Shown here: piece by piece, positions 46,825 through 54,872 of the stretch
Layout of the letters: each line of letters starts with the position of its first letter
Position numbering within the stretch: the stretch's first letter is position 1
From: an uncultured Acetobacteraceae bacterium
Lineage (GTDB): Bacteria > Pseudomonadota > Alphaproteobacteria > Acetobacterales > Acetobacteraceae
Assembly (NCBI GenBank): GCA_946476985.1
Contig: CAMKWS010000005.1
Span: 1 to 64,000, forward strand
DNA length: 64,000 nt
Direction of reading: 5' to 3'
The notes under the pieces: generated by a model
What the model was told of the DNA's origin: nothing
The model's database searches: none
Seen by the model: the letters and a program-made list of their open reading frames with translations, nothing else
Program-made: the position numbers and the translations under genes

Positions 46825-47532
46825 TTAAAATTGATCTTTAAGCGCCCGCAATCGTGCTAGCTCCTCACCACTACCCGCCATAAGAAATGGATTAACCTTT
46901 CTTTCCACCCCCAACGGCACAGGCACAGATGGCAGCCCTTCAGCACGTAAAACTTTTACGTCTTGCGTCCGCACCCTTAAAGCCTCTGTCTCATTCCCTA
47001 AAGACGCCACAAAAGCTAGGTTCCCCTCTGTGTATTCATGGCCTGGACATACTAACGTACTATCTGCAAGGCCATCAAACTGGCGTAGGCTCTTAAAAAG
47101 TTGCTCGGCTGTTCCTTCAAACAATCGGCCACTCCCTGCACTAAAGAGCGTATCTCCACTAAAAAGAGCCGGTTTATCTCCCTCTAATACATAGACAAGA
47201 TGGTCTAATGTATGACCCGGTGTTGCTAACACCCGCAGTGAAAGCTCTCCTAACTGCACACTCTCACCCCCTACTAAAGGATGATCCACCACAGCGATAT
47301 CTTTCGGCCCATAAACAGGCACTTGGTAGCGCTGCTGCAAGGCTTCTGCGCCACCAATATGGTCAGCATGATGATGTGTTAACAAAATCGCCGTCAGCGC
47401 CTGGCCAGACAATGCCTCCTCCACCGGGGCTGCCTCACCTGGGTCTATAACGACACATGCCTCTGCACCATCTTGCACAAGCCATACATAATTATCTTTA
47501 AGCGCCTTAATCGGCGTAATAACTGCACTCAT
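46825..47532 (-). CDS. gloB: hydroxyacylglutathione hydrolase (glyoxalase II)
   Basis: Hydrolyses S-lactoylglutathione to lactate and glutathione, finishing methylglyoxal detoxification. It has the metallo-beta-lactamase fold with the metal motif LTHHHADHIGG (about residues 50-60), then ATPGHTLDHLVY, FSGDTLFSAGSGRLFEGTAEQ and CPGHEYTEGNLAF. The start is ATG 47532 with AGGAAGAA upstream; the frame extends to 47568. About 235 residues. It converges with nadC. Confidence 0.93.
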   Translation of the reverse strand: MSAVITPIKALKDNYVWLVQDGAEACVVIDPGEAAPVEEALSGQALTAILLTHHHADHIGGAEALQQRYQVPVYGPKDIAVVDHPLVGGESVQLGELSLRVLATPGHTLDHLVYVLEGDKPALFSGDTLFSAGSGRLFEGTAEQLFKSLRQFDGLADSTLVCPGHEYTEGNLAFVASLGNETEALRVRTQDVKVLRAEGLPSVPVPLGVERKVNPFLMAGSGEELARLRALKDQF

Positions 47533-47716
47533 ATTCTTCCTCCTAATATATATTTCCAAGGCATACATTCTTAGAAAGACGCCACTCTGGCCCGTCGTTT
47601 TGATCTTTTTTGAAAAAAAGACAGACCACCTAGAACTATGCTGCTAAAAGGCTATAGAGCGTCATGTTCTTCCCCATTTAGGTCAGGAAAGGCTTGACCT
47701 CCCCGGCCCGTAACGT

Positions 47717-48406
47717 ATGAGTAAATATATGTCACTCATTAAATCATTCCAACTCGTCCTCGCCCCGCCGCATCGTGCTGCAAAGCCTTTCTTAGGCATC
47801 GGCTTATTAGCTGGCTTTTTAGGCCGTGCGACACCGTGGCGGCTGACACGTTTTATCGGTAATGTCGGTTTTGCCTTCACAGGCTTTTGCCTTTATTTCT
47901 TCCGTAATCCAGAGCGTTTCTCTCCTCAAGGGGAAGACCTCGTTCTCGCTAGTGCGGATGGTCGTATTACAGGTATCTCCATGGTTGCTCCTCCACCCGC
48001 TTTAGGAATGGGGTCTGAGCCGGTGTGGCGTGTTTCCACTTTCCTCTCCGTATTGGACGTACATGTAAACCGTATGCCTGTTAGCGGTACCGTTGAGAAA
48101 ATTGCATACCACCCAGGCCGCTTCTTAAATGCAAGCCTTGATAAAGCGTCTGAACATAACGAGCGTAACGAGCTCCGCATTCGCATGAAAGACGGCCGCC
48201 ATATTGCCGTTGTGCAAATCGCTGGGCTTGTTGCACGTCGTATCCTTTGCGAAGTTAAAGAAGGCGATAGCGTCCAAGCTGGTGAATTATTTGGCTTGAT
48301 CCGCTTTGGTTCTCGTACAGATGTCTATCTGCCTCCGGGTGTCACCCCGACTGTTACAAAAGGGCAGACGATGGTCGGAGGCGAAACGGTTTTGGCAAAA
48401 CTCTGA
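47717..48406 (+). CDS. psd: phosphatidylserine decarboxylase
   Basis: Decarboxylates phosphatidylserine to phosphatidylethanolamine using a pyruvoyl group made by self-cleavage. The cleavage site is in the conserved [12 protein letters not shown] near residue 195, where Ser becomes the pyruvoyl end. The short 229-residue form with an N-terminal membrane segment is typical of alphaproteobacteria. ATG 47729 is an alternative start. It is followed 12 bases later by pssA, forming a phosphatidylethanolamine operon. Confidence 0.95.
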   Translation: MSKYMSLIKSFQLVLAPPHRAAKPFLGIGLLAGFLGRATPWRLTRFIGNVGFAFTGFCLYFFRNPERFSPQGEDLVLASADGRITGISMVAPPPALGMGSEPVWRVSTFLSVLDVHVNRMPVSGTVEKIAYHPGRFLNASLDKASEHNERNELRIRMKDGRHIAVVQIAGLVARRILCEVKEGDSVQAGELFGLIRFGSRTDVYLPPGVTPTVTKGQTMVGGETVLAKL

Positions 48407-48418
48407 GGCCATAACTGT

Positions 48419-49279
48419 ATGCAAGACACATCTCCCCAGAAAGGGATTAAACACATTTACCGCCGCAAACGGCGGCGTGTAACTGGTCTCTCCTTTAACC
48501 GTCTCGTCCCTAATATTCTTACCATGCTTGGCCTCTGTGCTGGGTTGAGTGCGATTAAATTCGCCATGGTTGGAAAATTCACTCATGCGGCAGGCGCTCT
48601 CGTCATTGCCGCATGTATGGACGGGCTCGATGGCCGGATCGCCCGCTTACTAAAGGGAACATCGCGCTTCGGAGCTGAGTTTGACAGCTTGTCAGACTTT
48701 GTATGCTTTGGCGTAGTGCCTCCCTTTGTCCTGATGCTATGGGCTCTCCCTGCAACAGACCGCCTCTCATTTATCCCTATCAGTTTATTTACGGTATGCA
48801 TGGCCTTGAGGCTCGCACGCTTTAATTCTGCTTTGGATGATGAGAACGCTCCTGAATATGCAGCAAATTTTTTCTCTGGCGTTCCCGCACCGGCAGGGGC
48901 CGGGCTGGCTCTCTTCCCTGTTTTCCTTGGGCTAGAAGCGCAACGGAACCATATGCCAGAGATAGAGCAATTTGCTCATTCACCATGGCTTTCAGCAGGT
49001 TGTTTGATTGTCACCGCACTTCTGCTGGTGTCGACCTTGCCTATCTGGTCTTTTAAAAACTTTAAGGTCCCAGCCCGCTATATCCTGCCCCTCTTATTAG
49101 GAACAGGTACATATGCAGCAATTCTTATTGCAGAGCCTTGGGGTGCATTAGCCATTGCAGGAGTGATCTACCTTATTATGATCCCACTCTCCCGCCGCTC
49201 TTACTGGCGCCTACGCCGTGAAGCAGAAGAAGCATGGGAACCTGTAGAAGACTCCTCAACTAAGTCACCCAACGCTTGA
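48419..49279 (+). CDS. pssA: CDP-diacylglycerol--serine O-phosphatidyltransferase
   Basis: Makes phosphatidylserine from CDP-diacylglycerol and serine, the substrate for Psd. An integral membrane protein (286 residues, about 7-8 helices) with the CDP-alcohol phosphotransferase motif DGLDGRIARLLKGTSRFGAE followed by FDSLSD (DGx2ARx8Gx3Dx3D). Psd precedes it on the same strand. Its last 79 bases overlap the 3' end of the opposite-strand hydrogenase-like small subunit gene. Confidence 0.95.
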   Translation: MQDTSPQKGIKHIYRRKRRRVTGLSFNRLVPNILTMLGLCAGLSAIKFAMVGKFTHAAGALVIAACMDGLDGRIARLLKGTSRFGAEFDSLSDFVCFGVVPPFVLMLWALPATDRLSFIPISLFTVCMALRLARFNSALDDENAPEYAANFFSGVPAPAGAGLALFPVFLGLEAQRNHMPEIEQFAHSPWLSAGCLIVTALLLVSTLPIWSFKNFKVPARYILPLLLGTGTYAAILIAEPWGALAIAGVIYLIMIPLSRRSYWRLRREAEEAWEPVEDSSTKSPNA

Positions 49280-49725
49280 AGAATAGCCGAAGGTGACGGC
49301 GGGCAGCCGGGTATTGTTTTATATACCCGGCTCAATGCATGGATCCCGCCCAACGTAGCGTAATTTGCTCCCCATCGCCCACCATTATACGCACAATCCC
49401 CTACAGCAATCAGGCTGCGCCCCGCTGGCATCGCATCCCATGCCGCTGCTAAAGCACTTGCGCTGCTACGGGTCACACTTCCTGTAACCAAAAGCCAATC
49501 GGCATCTTCAGGATGGTGTACAAATTGGAAACCACTGCCCTCCAAAGGAAATGCACTCCCTTTAAGGGCCATCATCTCCATAGCGCAGCCCTCACAACTT
49601 CCCGTCTCAAGCGTAAAGAGCCTAATACGGGCAGAGTGTTTACCTCGTATACGCCGCTGCGGACGAGGTCGTGACTTCTGTACATCCAAAAAAGCCCGTA
49701 AAATCGTCACCGGCGCTGAGGACAT
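49201..49725 (-). CDS. HyfI/NuoB-like small subunit of an Ehr-type complex
   Basis: 174 residues related to the small iron-sulfur subunit of group 4 hydrogenases and complex I (HyfI/NuoB). Four cysteines fit the single 4Fe-4S cluster: Cys44 and Cys47 (TGSCEGCAMEM), Cys111 (VGDCAYNGG) and Cys141 (IPGCPPSP). The CEGC spacing is the hydrogenase-4 type rather than the adjacent pair of NuoB. It is separated from the rest of the complex by a lipid kinase gene on the opposite strand and overlaps the pssA 3' end by 79 bases. Confidence 0.8.
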   Translation of the reverse strand: MSSAPVTILRAFLDVQKSRPRPQRRIRGKHSARIRLFTLETGSCEGCAMEMMALKGSAFPLEGSGFQFVHHPEDADWLLVTGSVTRSSASALAAAWDAMPAGRSLIAVGDCAYNGGRWGANYATLGGIHALSRVYKTIPGCPPSPSAILQALGDLVEESSTGSHASSASRRRRQ

Positions 49726-49885
49726 AAATTTTCTACCCCTTGCTTAAAGGTGCCACCCTAACTTCATCGGCCTCAGAAAACACCTATTAGAAAATCTTAG
49801 ACCGCTTATCATTTCATCTTTATGGCATATAGCGTTCTACCATAAGAGCTTCTATGGCTAACAAAGTACGAATATGGACTATAAT

Positions 49886-50800
49886 ATGCCTCAACATGCT
49901 CTAGTGATCATTAATCCTACTGCGGGGCATTATTCACCCAATAAGCTACGCCTCTTTGAGAACTCCCTCCGTCAAGCAGGCATAATAACCTCCCGCGCCT
50001 TCACCAGCCATGCCGGCAATGCTGAAGAAATCGCCCAAAAGGCACGGCATGAACACGCAGCAGATATTATCATTGCTGCTGGTGGGGATGGGACCATTGC
50101 AGAGGTTGCACAAGCTCTTGTTGGTAGCTCCATTATTCTAGGTGTGCTTCCCATTGGCACGGCGAATGTTCTCGCAAGCGAGCTTAACATCCCTTTTGAA
50201 ACAAAACGCAACGCAGCTTTATTAGCAAGCGGACAAACACGCACAATATGGCCCGGAGTCCTGGAGGCGCCTCCTACCACTCTCTCCCGTGAACAAAGGC
50301 AAATTATTATCCAAATGACTGGGATCGGACCTGATGGGTGGATTGTGCATAACGTATCGCACACTCTCAAAAAACTCATCGGGCGTTGGGCATATGTCAT
50401 ATCTGCAGGGACGCTATTATTTCGCTATAATTTTCGCCCCACCAGCGTACAAATCGACCATATAAACTATTCTTCTTATCTCACCATTATTTCTAAAGGA
50501 GCTTTTTATGGAGGACGCTATAAGCTGTTCCCTCGCCATTATTATGAGCAAAAAAGCTTTTCTATTCTCATGCTACACACACTGAACGTAAAGTCTTTTC
50601 TGAGACAACTCATATGTAGCCTTGCCCACCGCCCATACACTACCCCCGCCCTCTCCATGATCACAGGGCAGCATATTTTATTTTCCGAAGCGGGACATCC
50701 TATTCAAAGCGATGGTGATAAACGAGGAGCCACCCCTTGCCATATCGGCATATCTTCGCAACCGCTCCTCATTGCAGCACCATCAGAACCACCTGAATAG
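49886..50800 (+). CDS. diacylglycerol/sphingosine kinase-family lipid kinase
   Basis: About 304 residues with the DAGK catalytic domain: LVIINPTAGHYSPNK at the N-terminus, AAGGDGTIAEVAQALV with the GGDGT nucleotide motif (about residue 65), and LGVLPIGTANVLASEL. Family members phosphorylate diacylglycerol or related lipids. The start is ATG 49886; ATG 49874 is four codons upstream. It sits on the plus strand between the two halves of the minus-strand hydrogenase-like cluster and may belong functionally with psd-pssA. It converges with the large-subunit gene, 10 bases away. Confidence 0.85.
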   Translation: MPQHALVIINPTAGHYSPNKLRLFENSLRQAGIITSRAFTSHAGNAEEIAQKARHEHAADIIIAAGGDGTIAEVAQALVGSSIILGVLPIGTANVLASELNIPFETKRNAALLASGQTRTIWPGVLEAPPTTLSREQRQIIIQMTGIGPDGWIVHNVSHTLKKLIGRWAYVISAGTLLFRYNFRPTSVQIDHINYSSYLTIISKGAFYGGRYKLFPRHYYEQKSFSILMLHTLNVKSFLRQLICSLAHRPYTTPALSMITGQHILFSEAGHPIQSDGDKRGATPCHIGISSQPLLIAAPSEPPE

Positions 50801-50810
50801 ACACTATCTC

Positions 50811-52256
50811 TTACAATGCCATGCCTGCAGGAGAGATACCAAGAGACGCTAATATAACTCTCAACTGGTCAGGATAGTGACCTTCCATCACCTGCCCCAG
50901 CACCGCTAATAATGGCACAGCAGGGTCTCGCATCTGGATGCTTTCTATTTTACCCGCCTGTAACTTTACCCAATACCAAACGTCCCCCCGGGCTCCCTCG
51001 GCAACACCTAGTCCCTCCCCTGTTTTGGGGAGTATATGCTCCTCGCCTGGTTGGCCAAAACCTTCCATAATTTGCTCTAATAGCCTTAAGGACTCTTCAA
51101 GCTCAGCAAAACGCTGCCTATTGCGTGCCCAAGCATCGCCTTCATGACGGCCAGCTCCACCCATGGCATGTAAGCGTGCCCCCTCGCTCATATAGCGCAT
51201 GTCTAAATAACGGCCACTCGCCCGCCCTGTTACCCCCCCTAAAGCGTAGTCCCACGCTTGCTCTGTTGGAATAACACCAAGAGATTTAAGGCGGTTTTCA
51301 AACAAACGACTCAACGGCTTCATCAACGGTAATCGATGCCTTACCGATGTAGAGACCTCATCAATAAACGCCCCCATCACCGCTTCATCATAAGAGCTAG
51401 GCTCTGTTACAAAATGAATGGTATCTGTTAAACGACGACCTAGGCCATAACGCTCGCATATCTGCGCTATAGCTTCACGTGTGTGATCACAAAGGCTTGC
51501 CAGTAATCCTATCTGAGCTGCCTCGGCTGTTTGAGCTAAATCGAACAGATGTAAACTTAAACGTTCAATCTCTAATAAAATCAAACGCCTATCTCGCTCT
51601 TTGGCATCAACCACCTGCCCCTGTGCTTGCTCCACAGCACGCACAAAGGCCAATGGATGCGTCACAAACCCCGCCGCAGAAATGCGTGCGATAAGAGGTA
51701 AGGCTTCCTCAACCTTTATTCCCTTTAACTGAGATAATACGCCACGATGCCCTGCGGCAATCTGTAATTCCACCTGCTCCATTCGCCCATCAGCGAGTTC
51801 ATATTGCACCCCCAAAAGCCCCGGCACAGGAGAACGTGTTGGTGTGATACGACACCTCGGCAGAGGCTGGCCGCCTCCTTCTGCCACAGGGAACGGATGA
51901 GCGGACATAGGTGCGGTAATAGACCAGCTTCCATCATCCAGTGCAGGGCTATCATCAAGAGCTGACCACGCCTCAACCCCCCAAAGATCCCGCGCAATCC
52001 GCTCCCCCCACTGTGCTGTCGGGTAATATTCCGATGCAGCAAGATAATGCCCTCTCTTTACCGCAGTACTAACAAGTAAAGGACGTTCTCCCTCCACCAA
52101 AAATAAAGCCGTAGCGTCATCTTCATCTGCCCAGAAAGCAAGCAGGCTCATCATCCGTTCATTCCGGCGTATGAGATGCTGCCAACTTTCAGCACTCACA
52201 CGGTAATGGAATAGCCCTATTCGTTCACCTTCAAAAGTGGCGGGCATGTCCCTCAT
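50811..52256 (-). CDS. HyfG-like large subunit lacking NiFe ligands (Ehr-type)
   Basis: 481 residues, a fusion of a NuoC-like N-terminal part and a NuoD/hydrogenase-large-subunit part as in HyfG. The conserved HRG is at 170-172. The N-terminal metal motif of hydrogenases (RICGxC) reads RISAAG at 191-196, and the C-terminal DPCxxC reads DPAVPL at 444-449, so all four NiFe cysteines are gone. Hydrogen activation is therefore not expected; a quinone or other site is possible. The start ATG 52256 overlaps the upstream stop (ATGA); the frame is open further to 52385. Confidence 0.82.
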   Translation of the reverse strand: MRDMPATFEGERIGLFHYRVSAESWQHLIRRNERMMSLLAFWADEDDATALFLVEGERPLLVSTAVKRGHYLAASEYYPTAQWGERIARDLWGVEAWSALDDSPALDDGSWSITAPMSAHPFPVAEGGGQPLPRCRITPTRSPVPGLLGVQYELADGRMEQVELQIAAGHRGVLSQLKGIKVEEALPLIARISAAGFVTHPLAFVRAVEQAQGQVVDAKERDRRLILLEIERLSLHLFDLAQTAEAAQIGLLASLCDHTREAIAQICERYGLGRRLTDTIHFVTEPSSYDEAVMGAFIDEVSTSVRHRLPLMKPLSRLFENRLKSLGVIPTEQAWDYALGGVTGRASGRYLDMRYMSEGARLHAMGGAGRHEGDAWARNRQRFAELEESLRLLEQIMEGFGQPGEEHILPKTGEGLGVAEGARGDVWYWVKLQAGKIESIQMRDPAVPLLAVLGQVMEGHYPDQLRVILASLGISPAGMAL

Positions 52257-53473
52257 GACACACTCCCTCCCTGCGGCAAGACGTCTATATAGACGTGCAT
52301 TTTCACCAGCCAACATAAGGCAAACACCGACAACACACCAAAAAACCCAATAATAAGGCGCATCATCCAGCCACCTCGCCGCCATAATAAAAGCAAATCA
52401 TCTGGCAGCGCAGCCATATCAAGCCGACGTAACCCTAACATCATGTAGAGTAATACGACGCTAAGCTCTACCCAATTCATCTCCCGGCCTAAGGACAGCA
52501 GCACAACAATCACAACAGGTAGAACAAGTTGAACAGATAACGTCACACCATCCCCTCGACTAGAGGATGGATAACCAAACCGCACAGATATCGCCAAAAC
52601 AGATACCGCATATAATAATAGCAATGCGACCATCTGCCCTGTTGCAGCAGCCAAAAGGCCAAGGCTTGTTAAACAAGGCAATAAGGGGAGACGCCCCCGC
52701 CACCCAAGCATGGTAACAAACAAACTGAGCAACCCAGCGCACATCATCAACAAACGAGCAAACGGGGTAACAGCCATTGTGAGCAACATCATCAACGGCA
52801 CAAAGCGCAGACCAATATCTAACAAATCAAGCTCAGCCACACTCGACAAAGTACTTCCCAAGCCTGCGGTCATACATAACCCAGCAATGGCTAATACCTG
52901 CCCAATAGTCTGAGCACCTTCTAAACTAGGGAAAAGTGCTCCACCATGAGATACCGCTACACCAAGGCTTGCCAGCACAACCCCACTTAAACGCAGGCGT
53001 ACCATCTCCCAAGCAGGCATAGCACGACGTGTTGCACGGCTGTCCCACCAGGCCAGCATAACCGTTCCAGCTCCATCAAAGAACAACACAGCCAATCGTG
53101 CATGGAGCAAGGAGCCCATCAATACACAGCCAACCACAAGGAACGGCAAGTATGTGCCCATACCGCCCCACACCCGGCCTTCATGCTCAGGATGAGCCCC
53201 TTGAAGGGTAAATAACAAAACAGGCACGCAAGATTCTAATGCGAGGCTAAATATCTCCCTCCAATTAAGTCCCCCAGAACAGCCTAGAAGCGCAACAGCA
53301 CTAAGGGCTAGCCCCACGATACTCATTATACGGGCCTGCCCTTTTCGAGCTGACGCCCACAGTACCCAGACCACCAAAAAAGGCCAGCTAAACAGACCAA
53401 AAACAATCGGTGAAGCAAACAAGCCGGCCTCATATGTTGCCGATATGGAGGCAACTAGATTTCCAGCAGGCAT
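52253..53473 (-). CDS. HyfF-like antiporter-type membrane subunit
   Basis: A 406-residue inner-membrane protein with about 12 predicted helices, in the NuoL/M/N or Mrp antiporter-like family. It is related by position to HyfF of hydrogenase-4. It is shorter than E. coli HyfF, and the usual SSIEHIG-type helix reads LSSVAELDLLDIGL, so a conserved His is missing. The start codon shares a base with the upstream stop (TAATG). In such complexes this subunit is thought to translocate protons or sodium; here that is inferred only. Confidence 0.7.
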   Translation of the reverse strand: MPAGNLVASISATYEAGLFASPIVFGLFSWPFLVVWVLWASARKGQARIMSIVGLALSAVALLGCSGGLNWREIFSLALESCVPVLLFTLQGAHPEHEGRVWGGMGTYLPFLVVGCVLMGSLLHARLAVLFFDGAGTVMLAWWDSRATRRAMPAWEMVRLRLSGVVLASLGVAVSHGGALFPSLEGAQTIGQVLAIAGLCMTAGLGSTLSSVAELDLLDIGLRFVPLMMLLTMAVTPFARLLMMCAGLLSLFVTMLGWRGRLPLLPCLTSLGLLAAATGQMVALLLLYAVSVLAISVRFGYPSSSRGDGVTLSVQLVLPVVIVVLLSLGREMNWVELSVVLLYMMLGLRRLDMAALPDDLLLLWRRGGWMMRLIIGFFGVLSVFALCWLVKMHVYIDVLPQGGSVS

Positions 53474-54006
53474 TAGCGTTCCTCCACCCTACGCCACGCC
53501 AAACGCGGCAATAAAGCTAGAGCCAACAGGTTCATCACGGCCCAAAGAGCCACAGATGTCACCAGCAACCCCCAAGAAGGCAGAACACACGCCATAACAA
53601 ATAGACCATCAACAGCAATGACCAGCCCACAAAACTGTGAAAGTGCCCCACCGCATACAGCTGCACATAAACCTGCAAGCACAAGACCGATACCAAAGGT
53701 CGGTACCAGCCCTAAACCCGCTCCAAAAAATGCCAGGACAAATTGTAAAAGGAGGGTCATAATCACCGGCATAATACCACGCCCGCCAGCAACCTGCCCT
53801 TCCTCTGCGACAGAAAAGCGGCGCACGATACCCCATGTGACAATGTTAAACACAGGGAGCATAACCATGCCCAATACAGACAAAATCCCCATACCGGAGG
53901 CCTGTACAATCGCCGCACACAACACTCCATAAAGCGGCAACCAGCGACCATCCCTCCCTAAAGTTAGCAGCACTAATACCAAAGCACAGACGAAACCGGC
54001 CATCAT
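53473..54006 (-). CDS. HyfE-like membrane subunit
   Basis: 177 residues with about six hydrophobic helices, corresponding to HyfE (an NuoK/MrpC-like piece). The frame opens at 54213, but the first 69 residues of that reading run through the upstream gene in another frame. ATG 54006 gives an ATGA overlap with the upstream stop and begins with a helix (MMAGFVCALVLVLLTLG). It lies between the HyfC-like and HyfF-like genes, the order seen in hydrogenase-4-related operons. The sequence is poorly conserved, so the call rests mostly on order and topology. Confidence 0.6.
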   Translation of the reverse strand: MMAGFVCALVLVLLTLGRDGRWLPLYGVLCAAIVQASGMGILSVLGMVMLPVFNIVTWGIVRRFSVAEEGQVAGGRGIMPVIMTLLLQFVLAFFGAGLGLVPTFGIGLVLAGLCAAVCGGALSQFCGLVIAVDGLFVMACVLPSWGLLVTSVALWAVMNLLALALLPRLAWRRVEER

Positions 54007-54872
54007 GCGGCAAATCTCCCTGCTAAAGCCATAAGAGCCGCCAACCCCATCAATAACGCCATAGACCGTCCATAACGATGCCGCCCCATAAATTGCCCAC
54101 CTAAAGCAAGGGCAACCCCCGCACCAAAACGAATAACCAGCCCCAGCACACCGGCTATGCCATTTAACCCTACTAAGACGGGTAAAAAGAGATCCCCTAA
54201 CAACAGCAACCACCCTACGTGTAGCAAGCTCACAATCACCTGCCTTTGGTCGCGTCGCATACGAAATAAAACAACATGCTGATCTACCAAATAATCAGCC
54301 ACCATATATTTATCTGGCATCGGGTTCGTTATAGCCAAAGCTAACGCACAGCAAATACTTGTTCCCGCTAAGCTAGACCCCGGTGCTGCCAGTAACAGGT
54401 GATGCACCCCTAATAGCCCGTTCACTCCCGGCTCAGCTAAAACCAAAAGAATTTCCGTCAAACATAAAATGAAAAAAGCACTGCCATACCGCGCCAGTCG
54501 CCCTACAGGGAAAACCCATGCGCTACATGACAGCAGTAAACACCCAACAAAAAGTGGATCTGCCAACATCGCCGTAAATGAAGCCTCACTCCCTACTCCC
54601 AATAGAGTAAAACCTGAGAGAGTAAGGAGTCCTAATACAACAAGCGCAAGCACGACCCCATCCCCTCTCGGCAAGGGCATCCGTATCACCGACCACCAAA
54701 AAGCAACGAAGCGTTGATAACTGCCCCATAACGGAGCGGATATCCGCCCAACAAATAAAGATGGAGCATCTTCCTTCAACCACAGCACCATCGGCACCAT
54801 GAGCAGCAACACACCTAGCTGGCAAATATTATCCAACAAACCATATACAAAATTGGGAATGAGAAGATTCAC
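54003..54872 (-). CDS. HyfC/NuoH-like membrane subunit
   Basis: 289 residues with about eight helices, related to HyfC (formate hydrogenlyase subunit 4) and NuoH, the membrane subunit next to the quinone or hydrogenase site. I place the start at GTG 54872 (Val-Asn-Leu-Leu-Ile-Pro), because GTGA overlaps the upstream stop. A longer reading from 54920 would overlap by 52 bases. The loop ADYLVDQHVVLFRMRRDQ near residue 205 is in the position of the charged loop of NuoH. Confidence 0.68.
   Translation of the reverse strand: MNLLIPNFVYGLLDNICQLGVLLLMVPMVLWLKEDAPSLFVGRISAPLWGSYQRFVAFWWSVIRMPLPRGDGVVLALVVLGLLTLSGFTLLGVGSEASFTAMLADPLFVGCLLLSCSAWVFPVGRLARYGSAFFILCLTEILLVLAEPGVNGLLGVHHLLLAAPGSSLAGTSICCALALAITNPMPDKYMVADYLVDQHVVLFRMRRDQRQVIVSLLHVGWLLLLGDLFLPVLVGLNGIAGVLGLVIRFGAGVALALGGQFMGRHRYGRSMALLMGLAALMALAGRFAA

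Noticed and set aside
50811-52256. Annotation as a NiFe hydrogenase large subunit
   Set aside because: All four cysteines that bind nickel and iron are replaced (RISAAG and DPAVPL), so hydrogenase activity is not supported.
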